Below are positions 1 to 10,189 of a stretch of DNA of 64,000 nt, one piece after another. The notes beneath the pieces were generated by a model. It saw only the letters and a program-made list of their open reading frames with translations. It was not told the origin of the DNA and did not search any database. Position numbers and translations under genes: made by a program. How positions within the stretch are numbered: position 1 is the first letter of the stretch; each line of letters opens with the position of its first letter. Source of the DNA: Marasmius tenuissimus (taxonomy: Eukaryota > Basidiomycota > Agaricomycetes > Agaricales > Marasmiaceae); assembly GCA_029532415.1 (NCBI GenBank), contig JAQOTA010000006.1:248001-312000 (forward strand), in the 5' to 3' direction.

Positions 1-2158
1 CAAGTTAAAGGAGCTTAATCGTCGAGGCGGCGCATAAATGGACGAACCTTGAATATAGCCATGGGGAACTGGGTAATGTTGCTTCCGACACTCCAGGTGA
101 CTGACAGATTTCCATGAGTGAGACGTTGGAACGCCATACTGAGGACTTACTTGGGCCCCAGTCGGACATGCGCGAGTCACTTGGGCTAGAATAAGTGTTT
201 TTGAGTTGATATATTCAAAAAAACATCGATGAGGGTCCTTGCTGCATAGTCTCGATTTTGCTGAGGAAAGTCGCATTCAGCATCAGAACTTTGACGGGAT
301 TAATGTCTGACATACTCTGCATTTAGGAAGCCTCGGGGCGTTCCATCGAAGTCACCTATCTGCCAGATAGCGGAAGGGTCCTAAAATGGTGTTTTTGAGG
401 CCCGTTCCCTTCGAAAAGTGGTGTGAACACTTACGCTCTCTGACGAGGCGATGTCTGAGGTCGTCGTACCACCTGCTGACACAGAGACGTTTTGACTACC
501 GACAGCCAACTCGGCCTTGTAGACTGAAAGTCCCATCAACACAGAATTCGTACGAAGCGTCGATGCCAATACTCACGAGTCATCGTGTATGTTCCGGGTT
601 TCATGTACGGGCTGACGAAGTTTCCGCTGGTATCAGTTCTTGCCCTAATATAAAATTGTCAGAGAGGGGAACAATTTTGGCGCGTCCAAATCTCAGAATG
701 TACCAGTATTGAGCGACGGAGTTATTGAATCCGACTGTCATGAGGGAGGCGAACTGCGAAGGGAAATTGCTTGCTTTTCCAGTAACACGACCTCTACCAG
801 TTTGCGGCACCAAGCCGTCAATATCCAAGGCAGCCCAGAAGAGAGGATCTGTATCCGTCTGAGTATCACGAATCCTTGGCTCTTGTATACAAGGAAACCC
901 ACTCACCAATGCTCGCGGAGGGTGCAGCGCCAGTTGTGAAGACAAGAGCACTATTGGACACAGGTAAGGATAATCCTCGACGAGTGTTAAAAATGTCTTA
1001 CTATGGACCGTGAAGACCCATTCTGTAGGCTAAATGAGAGGAATTAGAACGTTAGGCCACTGGCTTTGGGACAGTATGTAACTTACGCTCGGTTTGGGTA
1101 TGGCCCGAGTTCTAAGATTCCAGCGTCAGAGTGGCATAAACAAAGCTTCCATGACATACGAACCATGTCTGAGAAGCGACTTGAGTATAGTGAAAAACAA
1201 ACATCGACACTGACCACCTACAATAATAGAGTTCCTGCTGGGATCCTGTAAGGTGGAGGACAGTCAACAACCTTATTCATTAGTAGCACCTCCTTGGCGT
1301 ACCTCCTTGGTTGTCTATATCTCGGAAGAATGGGCCACCAGAGGCCGATTCGAACCCTTGACCGTACACAACCTGCATGCGAACATCAGTCATCGTCGAA
1401 CAGATTTGTGAGCTCAGATACCATGTAAACTCCGATTCCGGAACCAGTAACGCCCTTGACAGCATCGTCAATAAACTGCCGGGAGGAGTAGAACTTGGAC
1501 CGTGTTTGCCCGTCGGCAAGGCCGACGATGTCAGCGGCTTCAATTGCGGTACCTCCTTGGATATTCGCAGCTGGAATACCATTTGGAACGGTTGAATTCA
1601 TCAGGCGAGCAATGAAGCGCAGCTCGCCAACTGAAGGCTCAGCTGTGGTGCTGGTAGGTACACAGAGAGGTTAGTCACGGGCTCTCAGACTAAGAAATAC
1701 TTTCACTCACTAAGTCGACATGTGAATGGATGGATCCTTGTATCTGGCAACATAGTATCTGTAAGGTCGTCAGCAATTCCTGGTGTATAGATATCTGGAT
1801 TTGAGCCATACTGGGTGATTGAATCGGTGGTACATGTGATCTTGATGTAATTGTTCGAGTTTCCACCTCTCGTCCAACTGCAAGATGCGCCAATGCCGGA
1901 GGCAATATGGCTGTTTCTGTTTGCGCCCTGAGCTTCAACGCCATTGAACTTCATGGACGTGATGTCTCCCGAGGTACGCTTGACTGGGAAGGGAAGCTGC
2001 TCTGAGTGTTCATGCCGTGAGCTTGTTACGACATACTTACCTGTGAAGATCAGCCCGCCTTCAGTATCCACTATGTAGGAGTCGCCGGATTCCGTCAGTC
2101 CAAAGCCCCACACAGCAGGTAGCAGCAGGATTGCATAAACGAGAAGAGACGCCAGCAT
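1..2158 (-). CDS. rhamnogalacturonan lyase, PL4 family (3' end beyond window)
   Basis: Predicted secreted enzyme that cleaves the rhamnogalacturonan I backbone of pectin by beta-elimination. The start at 2158 gives a hydrophobic signal peptide ([14 protein letters not shown]). I could splice at least 16 short exons by eye, with introns of about 45-60 nt. Recognisable PL4 segments in order: [92 protein letters not shown] (about 1002-1019), [35 protein letters not shown] and QFPMAIFK. The Lys of RSKFYSS and the His of GLHGPY match the catalytic pair known for this family. No stop or frameshift appears in the spliced reading. One intron near 260-200 is best read with a GC donor (57 nt). The C-terminal carbohydrate-binding-like part lies beyond position 1. 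Identification comes from remembered PL4 sequences; exon edges are tentative. Confidence 0.9.
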
Positions 2159-2214
2159 GGTGAGATCAACGATTGAGAAAATAAGTGGAATCGCTGTTCA
2201 AGGACATCACAAAA

Positions 2215-2235
2215 GTCCTTCTACTTATACTGTTT
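2215..2235 (-). promoter_or_regulatory. TATA-like box of the rhamnogalacturonan lyase gene
   Basis: On the minus strand GTATAAG lies about 66-72 bases upstream of the chosen ATG, a plausible core-promoter position. It is a single short motif, so the call is weak. Confidence 0.35.
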
Positions 2236-2499
2236 CGGAGAAAATCTGTGCGCATTCCCCGGGCGATCAACCTGATCATCGAGAGAGCCATGTGCGTACT
2301 AGTTTGCTCCAGGCATACTCTCACGGCCGCGAGCACTCGCGAGTTGGAGTCTGCCAGGAAGCACGCCACGACACCCAGGGTCCAATACCTCCTTCCTTTG
2401 TTCCTTCCTTCTACCCTGCGAAGTTTTTGGCGACTATGTGCGTATTACCATACCGAGTTGTCGTTCTGCCTGAAGTCCGGTGAAAATTTCAGATAATAG

Positions 2500-3400
2500 A
2501 CCTCGTCCAAAGACATTTGCAAGTGGAATTCGAGCCGAAAAACGAGGGTGTGTTGATATTGGAGATAAACAAGGTTTATTTCCCCACACACGACAGGCGG
2601 ACCGTCAACGGGTGCTGAGGACTCATGAACCGGGCCGTAACGATCAAGTCTTCAGAGCTGCTCTTGAGACGTGGACGTAAAGCCGTCCTTGAGCTTGACC
2701 TGTGCGGAGAAACGGATGTGCGGGGAAACGGAAGGTAGGTAATGAGAAACTCACAAGCAGCGGAAGTTTTGTGAATGACCACAGAGCTCAAAATCGTGTT
2801 TTTCGTCCATTCAATTGAAGAGGCTTTCATCGTGGTTGTGGTCAAAGCTTCGCCAACCCTAACCCTACAGCAAGGCTACCCCTTAATCGATCTCGGGCTT
2901 TCTCGTTCAGAATCACCTATCACCTAGACTTCAACCGTAACGTCTTCGAGCTTGGTACTCATCGCAAGATAAGTTGGTGCTCCGTACATGTTTGGGATGG
3001 GCAAAAATTGCACAAACGTGAAGGAGAGGCGAAGCGCCCCTGGTCGGTGGGAAGTGACCAGCTTGATTAGTTGCAATCTCACGATGTTTTGACCATCCTG
3101 ACTCATCACTGATTCTACGGGGAAGATGGATGGAGTGCGAGCTCGTTCAGGAACAGAAATCTTGAATCTCGTTAGCATTACCAGGCATTACCCTAGTCTC
3201 GAAAGAGCCAAAAATAGATAGCTCAAGGTACTACAGTACAATGTGGGTGGTTTCCCGGGGTCATGATGATTGGACCTCGGTCATATACGACCGAGTACAG
3301 TCATAGTGGCTTGATGATCGAGGTGATGGCGGGTTTCAAGGGTAAGGACCATTCGCGCCGTTCTCTCCAGCCATACCAATCCGATTTGAGGCGGCGAAAA
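2500..3400. other. intergenic stretch with unassigned minus-strand frames
   Basis: This lies between the lyase promoter and the first array block. Minus-strand open stretches at 2924-3178 and 2576-2845 could be gene fragments, but neither has a recognisable domain. The arm-like string GTGGTTGTGGTCAAAG at about 2832 matches one arm of the array element described below, without a clear core. Two copies of CCCTAA near 2854 are too few to mean a telomere. Confidence 0.3.
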
Positions 3401-3414
3401 ACTGCCGTCGTTTT

Positions 3415-3790
3415 GTCTATCCCATCATCTTTTCTGAGGACACGAGTGGTGGCAGCCGAGGTCGATCGACACAGTCCTGCAGGAGGCCAAACCTAAAGGT
3501 TTGGCAATAAGGAAAACAAGGGAAGTGTACTGAGGGCGGCAGACTGGTTGAGCACATGCCGAGAGTGACTTGAGGCTTCAAGCAGATAGAAGAACAGCGG
3601 AAGGACTGGATAAGGAGGCGCCATTTCCTCGCTGCTCTCACGAGTCGAAAGCTCAGTGGGAATGGTGGGACTGCAGATCATAGGAGTCCTGATATCCTGA
3701 TGGAGACTGGGTGGGACAGGAAACGAATACGAAAACACATACAACTCGTCTCGCACTCGTCAAAGGCGGGAACGTACTTGAGAATAACAG
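3415..3790 (-). pseudogene. X block, copy 0 (degenerate minus-strand coding remnant)
   Basis: This is the first recognisable array segment. Read on the minus strand it has the same phrases as the other X copies (YVPAFD, then IRT..., then a TELSTRE-like string and the terminal NQSAALST-type end). The frame is broken compared with the 9.8 kb copy. The function is unknown; it is kept here because six copies recur in the same position downstream of A genes. Confidence 0.4.
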
Positions 3791-3984
3791 TGTGGTCCGT
3801 GCCTGTGGCACTCACCCTCTCCTCTGACAGTAACACCCTCAGAGCCAACCTCGGGAGCCTTTGAATGCTTTCTCTACCCACAGAGGCGACGATGCTATAC
3901 GATCCCGGCTACCGAAGGAAAGCCGGCCTGAACACCTCACGACGTTTCGAAGACTGAGGAATTATTCATCATGAGGGACGTCAA

Positions 3985-4760
3985 GGTTAATTGGGCGGTG
4001 GTAAATGACAAGTTCGAGAGACGGCGATGGCGACATGATGGTGGTTGTGGTCAGGCCCGCACATCAGGATGCGCAGACTCAGGGACGATAGACGCCCGTG
4101 CCCAAACTCTCGCCAAAACCACGAAGAGTTCAAAAGTTCAAAAGATGTCTCGTCTGTTCCCTGATCAAGTACTCGATTACCGCGACAATGAGGAACGCGT
4201 AGGCCTACTACAAAACAGAAGACTGTTCCAGACCGCAGCTTTATTCGGGTGGACAGGACACGTTCTCCCTGCCGAAACAACCACCGCAAACACCGAGACA
4301 GTCTCGTTGAGTTCCCCTTCCACGGATATTGGTACATTTCTCTATGGTCACTCCCCGCCTGTTCTTGCTACTAGTAACGCTTCCGACAGTCCGCACTGTT
4401 CCTATCTGGGGGACAAATGCTGTTTACTCCGCCATTTTCACAAGAGTTGGACCTGTGTCTCTGTTGCTCCCAACGCTATCCCTTCCCGTTTTTCGTCGAA
4501 GATCCTCTGGAGCTCCTCGCGTATGGATGACCCAGTCTTGGACTGAGCATAGATATGTTGTGAGCTTTGATATTCCTAAATCCCTCCATCCTAACCACAT
4601 GCAAGGATCTTGCATTTCTCCATCGGATGAACCGAGCCTTGGGTCAGGAATCGAAAGAATAACATGAAAAGGAAAGAATACTGGTTCGTTTTCCTGGTTG
4701 ACAGTATGTTCTCTCTTTTTGATTTCTTTTTCGTATCCTTGCTTCCCTTGCATCCTCTAT
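3985..4760 (+). repeat. B block, copy 0
   Basis: This plus-strand array segment begins with an inverted-arm element (4037-4126). A 191-codon open frame (3971-4546) crosses it but shows no known domain and is not kept open in the other copies, so it is probably fortuitous. The remainder to 4.85 kb holds no further signal. Confidence 0.35.
4037..4126 (+). repeat. inverted-arm element, B type
   Basis: The arms are GATGGTGGTTGTGG and CCAAAACCACGAAG, with the core GACGCCCGTGCCCAAACTCT. The spacer is longer than in sister copies. Confidence 0.55.
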
Positions 4761-4844
4761 CTTTCCGTTCATTTGTTCGCCGTTCGTCACCTCGTTCCTT
4801 TCTTTCACTGGTTACTTATCGCTAACTAACTAGCTCTCAGCGTT

Positions 4845-5600
4845 GCCAATATTCACGACTCGGGTTCGCCGAATGCCAAAATTCACAGTGTCCTTCAGCA
4901 CAACATACACCTATTCGCATGTCGGTATTCCTTTGCCATAGCTCGACGTGAAACCTGTGTCTCAAGACTCTAGCTTCCGCTGGCAGAACCACATCAACAC
5001 GCCTTCGATCACGACTGAACTATGACCAGACGTATCACCTCCATCCCCCGATTCTCCCTATTGAAAATTCAAGGAATATCATATCCGACATCTCCCATCG
5101 TCCGCATTCAGGATGATGGTCGCTGACGGGGGGTGCTACGTCCAGCTCAAATAGCACTCCATGCGATACTGTCAGCATTCGCTATTGTATACGCAGAGCA
5201 CGAGGTTCATGGGAGTAGACCAAGCCTATATATTCGGAATCGGAAGCAATGGTTGATGTGTCGAGGTTGGATGAAGAGGGGAATCGGGCACAACAGGCGG
5301 GGTATCGATGGTGGCCAAAGGGGACAAGAAAGCATGCTTTACGTCGTCGTCGCTATCGAGACCGGGCTTCAGGCCATTCTAGAAGGACAATTCGGTCGAC
5401 AGAACTTAAAGTCATGCTATGAGCTACAGCCTCCCTGTTGTTCTCGTCGGACTTGTACGCAACATGTGAACCTAGTATTTCATTTAGAGTATACTGGTTT
5501 ACATATCACAAGGATATATAGTCAGTCTATAGCTACCAAATGACACAGAGTCGTCTGTGCACTCCGATTGAGCGTCTCGAAGCTCCAAGAACCGTAAGTA
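4845..5600. repeat. segment duplicated at 53.98-54.85 kb
   Basis: From GTTGCCAATATTCACGACTC onward this matches the segment starting near 53,984 with only scattered substitutions and small indels, continuing into the adjoining C block. No conserved open frame spans both copies, so it is annotated as duplicated non-coding or decayed sequence. Confidence 0.6.
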
Positions 5601-5609
5601 TTGCTTTTC

Positions 5610-6560
5610 GGGATGACTTCATTTAGTGGGTACGCGGCCGCCGGCCTGTACTCAACTCTGACCAAAACCACTACAAGCATTGTCAAGACGTCCATTTCTG
5701 ACCTTTCATAATCTACATGCCTTCCAGAATGGTGCTAAGAAATGGGCTAGTGCCTTGAATCAGGGACTAAAAGGACTTACCTAGGAAGGAGTTTCAAAGT
5801 TTTGGTTGTCCTTGTGAGTGATTTCCGGTCTTTGCTCGACCATCTAGTCTATTGGCCAACAGGAGCCACTGCAGCTCAATGAAACTGGTTTCCTACTGAA
5901 AATTTAGCCTGAAGCATGAGGCTCGAAGGTGTGTCTCTCTTCGTTCTCCCCGTGAGCTTTTGGGCTGAGACCGATTTCTATTTTCTTGTAGGTTCAGGGC
6001 TTTTCCGCCTTCTAATTCTCTCTCGACCCCGAAATGGCACCGCTACCAATGCTCTCCTCCGATAAACATGCAACTACATGAATATACCCTGATTCTCTCT
6101 TCCTCTCTCACCCAAAGGAGAGAGAACAGATCCGAAACGCGACAACGGAAGCTCAAGCCTTGGCCTTGGAGACCCTTTTTAGATGATAGGACAGAGCGAA
6201 GACTGGGCAGAAGTTGGAACGATAAGAGAAAGGGAGAGACTGTCGCTCCAAATGGTGTTGCGGAATTTCAATCCAATGGTATGTCTCGTTCCGCTGTATC
6301 TACTTTTTTTCTCGTTGTTTCCTGCTATCATGTTCCCTTGACCTTTTGCCTTTGCCTTCGTTCTGCTGACGTCTACCTCGTCAGCACCCAGCAGGTCATT
6401 CTGGTGCTAAATTTGAACAACTGCAGCCTGAAGGCCGGATTCCAACGGTGAACCGTGCAAGAACACATCAATCATTCACGCCTATACACTCTATCTCCCC
6501 ACCAGCGGCCTCCTCCCGTGGTCGAGCGTTCAATGGTCTCGTGGAGGTAAGGCCCCACCG
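5610..6560 (+). pseudogene. C block, copy 0 (decayed multi-exon gene)
   Basis: A plus-strand gene relic starting after the inverted-arm element. Exon-like pieces end at splice-like GGTATGTCTC (about 6280) and GGAGGTAAGG (about 6545), at places equivalent to the 55 kb copy. A piece near 6470 (IIHAYTLYLP) aligns with AAILHAHTVFL of the 12.6 and 42.6 kb copies. In-frame stops (for example after GDPF near 6181) mean it cannot code as it stands. Function unknown. Confidence 0.4.
5622..5675 (+). repeat. inverted-arm element, C type (short)
   Basis: The arms are TTTAGTGGG and ACCACTACA. The core is altered to GCGGCCGCCGGCC, a variant shared only with the copy at 54.92 kb. Confidence 0.5.
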
Positions 6561-6749
6561 ACGTCTCGCGTGAATAGTTTCCTGTGTTTTGCATACACAG
6601 ATATCGGCGGTTATAATATCTTTCCATCGCTCGTTCGGGGCGAGAGTTGCACTCATCAAAATTCGAAAATGCTGTTGGACAGGGCACGATTGGAGGGCGT
6701 GCACTGTGTTCTTCTTGATTCACCCGAATATGAACTTCGTGCTGTCAAC

Positions 6750-7026
6750 GTCAGTTTGCCCACATCTGGACCCCACGATATGGAATGTTTCTGAGGTTCA
6801 CGGGACCACTCGTGCTGTAGACGATGCATGGTTATCTCCATGTTGGTATGCTTGCGGCGACAGCGTTGATGAGAGATACAGATGTGATACGAGCTCGTGT
6901 GGGACACGAGGCAGCTGTGAGGGTTTCACTTAAGGTGGATTGTGTGACATTCCCCACCGTCCCCTCCATCACCTCGCACCTCCTCTCATCGCTCTTCCCG
7001 ATTTGTTTTTTTTCTGTCCTAGGAAC
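6750..7026 (+). promoter_or_regulatory. conserved 5' region of family A, copy 1
   Basis: This stretch is kept in front of all five A genes: ATGTCGGTTTGCCC-like start, GGACCAC...TCACTCGTGCTGTAGAC, GAGATAC...GTGATACGAGCTCGTGTGGGACA, GAGGCAGCTG, TTTCACTTAAG, then a C-rich CCCCACC/TCCATCACC tract just before the ATG. Such conservation over non-coding DNA fits a promoter and 5' UTR. No TATA box is obvious. Confidence 0.5.
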
Positions 7027-9268
7027 ATGGCATCCAGCTTCCACAATGCTCAAAACACGACGATAGGAGCCAATGCCACCATTCAAACCGTGGCTGGTAA
7101 CTCGACCATCACTTACAACAGCTATCTCAATTCCGGGAGAGGAGATCAGACTACTCTAGTAAGCATTGGTCTATAATTTTCGGTCGCGATTTCAATTTCT
7201 AAGCGTTGCTTGTAGTACGGAAGAACCGTTAGGAAAGTGATCGACGGCGACATTATTTTTCGACGCCAGCTATCGTCTGAAGTCCTGTCAATCACCGTCA
7301 ACTCGCAAAGGGGGGTATCAACGCCCTCAGGGTCGCAGGTAGTCAAAGCCAAACAAAATTCCATTCTTTGTCGCCGTCTCTGGTCCAGAGTCACATCAAA
7401 CTTCATCAAGCCACGAGGGGGGCGTTTGACATCAAGAGTGTCATCGGGGTCACGGCCGCAAGTAGTCAAAGTGAAGAAAACGCGGCAGACTGCTGAGATA
7501 TATGGCTATTCGGGAATGTTCACGGTTACGAGTCTTGAACCGGTCGACGATAATGATCGGGACATATTCGAGGAGGTGAGTACCAGAATTCAAGTAGAAT
7601 GAGATGAGTTGATGACTGGTTCTAGATCGTGAAGAATTACCTTGAGGCAGTTATGTCCCGGCGGTGAGCGGGCGAGCCATCCACCCACCAGTAGTTATAC
7701 TAATGGGAAGTTGCAGGTCGGCGCTACTGATCCAAGTGTTTGCGGTGGCCGAGTCGAGTGTGTTGACATTGATAGCTCACGATGGTAGGCTTTTCGTTGG
7801 GAAATTTGATTGCGGATACTGAAACTTGGTAGAACTGGCAAACGGAGACAAGTTCACTGATCAGTATTTGGGAAAGGAATTGATTGTATACTACTACCTT
7901 GTCTATACACGTGTATGTTCAACCTTTGAGCTAACCTTTGAGCTTCCTGTCCCAGCTGAACAGTGCCCTTAGAATGTTGTGATCCAGTCTTTGCGCGACG
8001 ACGAGACTGCGAAATTTCCGGTGGGCTGTTTATTTTTAGCATGGGCTGGGTAGTAATGGCAACTAGGTTACGGATTGTTGGAAAGATTGGTCGTTCAATC
8101 TCAAAAAACTTTCCTGGCATTTCGACCTGGCTTCCGTCTCCCTCAACCCACCAAATGAAAAATACCTTCGACCGTTCTTCAATCCACTACCCCCACTTTG
8201 CCAAGAAGCCCTCCCGAGACCAAACACCGCCGAAGTCAATGCCTACATCGAGGAAACCTTGGGTGATGAACTATACCTGATTGCGTCAGCGGGAGGAAGC
8301 TGGATCACCAAATTGTCATACTATGCCCGACATGGGCTTTTGACATTTGGGGCTGTTGTCGACAGAAGGAAACCCAAATTCCCGGCTCACCTTCCTTCCA
8401 CTCCCTCCCCTCAATGGTATTGTCGGAGTCGCAATCCCGACGTCAAAGCCAGCTGTTCTAGTTCAGGTATGTCTACCTTCTTTAACTTCATCTTCCTCTT
8501 ACTGACTTGTTTGATTCCAGGGCGAGTGGATCTGTCATTCCAGGTGACTGGTAATGTTGCGGTGGACCTCCGATTCGGCTTGCGCATACCAGACGACGAC
8601 CGCAACCGAATCCGTTCCACCTATCTCTCCCAGTCCCTCCGTCTCTGTGATGACCATGATGCTGCAGAATGTGTTGGTAAGAGCTCCTTCTATATTCCTG
8701 CTTTTCCCTTGTCTAATATTTCCACTCGCCAAGTCTACATTGATCAACTCGGCTTCCTTCTCAAGGGTACCTTCATCAATAACCCTACCACTTGTAACCT
8801 GCCAGTATACCTCTTTGTTCCACCTCTACACACCGAAGTGATCAACAACCTGTATTGCATCCGTCACCCACTCCCTCAAAGCCTATTCTACTGGGCCCGT
8901 GACCAACAGGGAAGGAATATCATAGTTAAGGAGGACTGGAAGGAGTTTGGGATCCCCGAGTTGCGGATGGAAGAGTGGATTGGCACCTATTGGCGCAAGA
9001 GGGAATACACGGCGGTTCGGAACCATCTTTGCACAAAGAACTATGACCTGGATGGGAGGCAATATGCTCGTGAACATGGGTATCCCGAGTTGATCTTTGG
9101 TGAGTCATATTCTCTCTCAATTTTCTCTCTGTATTAACGCCGTATTGACACCATTTGTGTTTCTCAGCCGCTCCTCACAATGCCGCGAGAATAGAAGAGC
9201 TTGAAGACTCAAACTCAGAACTCGAATACTCAGACACAGACTCCGAAACACCTTCCTCCCATTCATAA
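7027..9268 (+). CDS. family A protein, copy 1 (unknown function, 582 aa)
   Basis: Ten exons join in frame: 7027-7158, 7216-7575, 7626-7663, 7717-7784, 7833-7912, 7973-8020, 8067-8466, 8521-8676, 8734-9099, 9168-9268 (1749 nt). Exon 1 encodes a short motif, SSFHNAQNTTIGANATIQ, then a basic beta-rich region with VVKVKKT. Residues 178-204 (LLIQVFAVAESSVLTLIAHD, ELANG) resemble a segment common in agaric expanded families. The C-terminal half has LFYWARD (478-484), DWKEFGIPEL (495-504), EWIGTYW (508-514) and NYDLDGRQYAREHGYPEL (530-547), ending in an acidic Ser/Asp/Glu tail. There is no signal peptide or membrane segment. The tail stops early: CAT TCA TAA, where the sisters have CAA, loses about 25 residues. 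The function is not known to me; similar proteins are remembered only as agaric hypotheticals. Confidence 0.85.
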
Positions 9269-9765
9269 CTGTCTCCATCATCATCTTCGCTCGTAGAGGC
9301 ATCTACAGAAGACACTCCGAGGTTACCGAATTGAAGCACGGAGGCTAGCGCTCACTGGGCGGGCCTTGGTTTCTTAAAGTGATGTGCGTACAATGTCTTT
9401 GTATTCACGTCCTTCTTTCAGAATCTGATGCACAATCCTCAGATGACCGTTGATCTCGGCGGCCGTCCAAGCCAGAGCAGACGACGTCTTACTTAGGGAA
9501 TTCCATGCCAGTATGAATTTTGTGCACTTGACTGCCCGATCGACATCTGTACAAGTTTCCGGACTCATTTCGATCTTTGACTGAAAAGTACCTCATGATA
9601 TATAGAGTATGATACCCACCGTACTATAGCGGTGGGCATGATATATGTATGCCTCGAACAACGCGTGTTTTAGAACAATATACGAAGGGCAATCACACGC
9701 TTGGCGTATTGTGACTATTCGTATAATATCTGTTATAAAAAGAAATAAACTTCAATAAAGTTCAT
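9269..9765 (+). other. conserved 3' flank of family A copy 1
   Basis: This follows the stop codon and still contains the ancestral tail (ACTCCGAGGTTACCGAATTGA at 9316 onward), now untranslated. It then has a stretch shared by the downstream flanks of all A copies (CAGAT...GGTCTC...GGCCGT, TGCCCGATCGA, ACAAGTT). It is probably 3' UTR and terminator DNA; no gene is seen. Confidence 0.4.
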
Positions 9766-10130
9766 GTACCGAGGGCGGCGGAACGGTTGAACGTGGGCTG
9801 GAGCAGATAGGAGAACAGCGAAAGGACCGGGCAACGAGGCGCGGATTCCTCGCGAGTTGGAAGCTCAGTGAGGATGGTGAGGCCGTAGATTAAAGAGGTC
9901 GTGATGTCCTCATGTCCTGATCGCGACTATAGTTCAGATCTCAGATAGGAAACGGGCTACGAAAACACAAACAACTCACCTGAGACCTTGCACTCGTTGG
10001 AGTCAACCTTTTTACCGCAGAAGATCTCCCAGTAGTACTCGTTGATGGCCGTCTTCAAATTGCCAAAGGCGGGAACGTATATGATGATAAAGAGGTGGTC
10101 GGATGCTCGGGGACGCCCTTATTTACGAGT
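9765..10130 (-). pseudogene. X block, copy 1 (clearest reading)
   Basis: Minus strand, convergent with A copy 1. This copy reads most cleanly: VPAFGNLKTAINEYYWEIF, CGKKVDSNECKVS, a GT-AG intron-like gap, then SLIYGLTILTELPTREE and a terminal FNRSAALGT with stop. The upstream part is not open, so it may be the last exons of a lost gene. No known domain is recognised. Frames of the sister copies carry stops or shifts. Confidence 0.45.
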
Positions 10131-10189
10131 AGAATATCTACTCAGGCTGATTCCCTCTGATCATTGGGAACAGCCTATCTTATCGAGCA

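Noticed and set aside
2850..2870. Telomere-like CCCTAACCCTA
   Set aside because: Only two units inside ordinary sequence, with coding DNA on the left; not a telomere or clear interstitial telomeric tract.
3971..4546. 191-codon plus-strand open frame as a gene
   Set aside because: Crosses an inverted-arm element, has no domain, and is not conserved in sister blocks.
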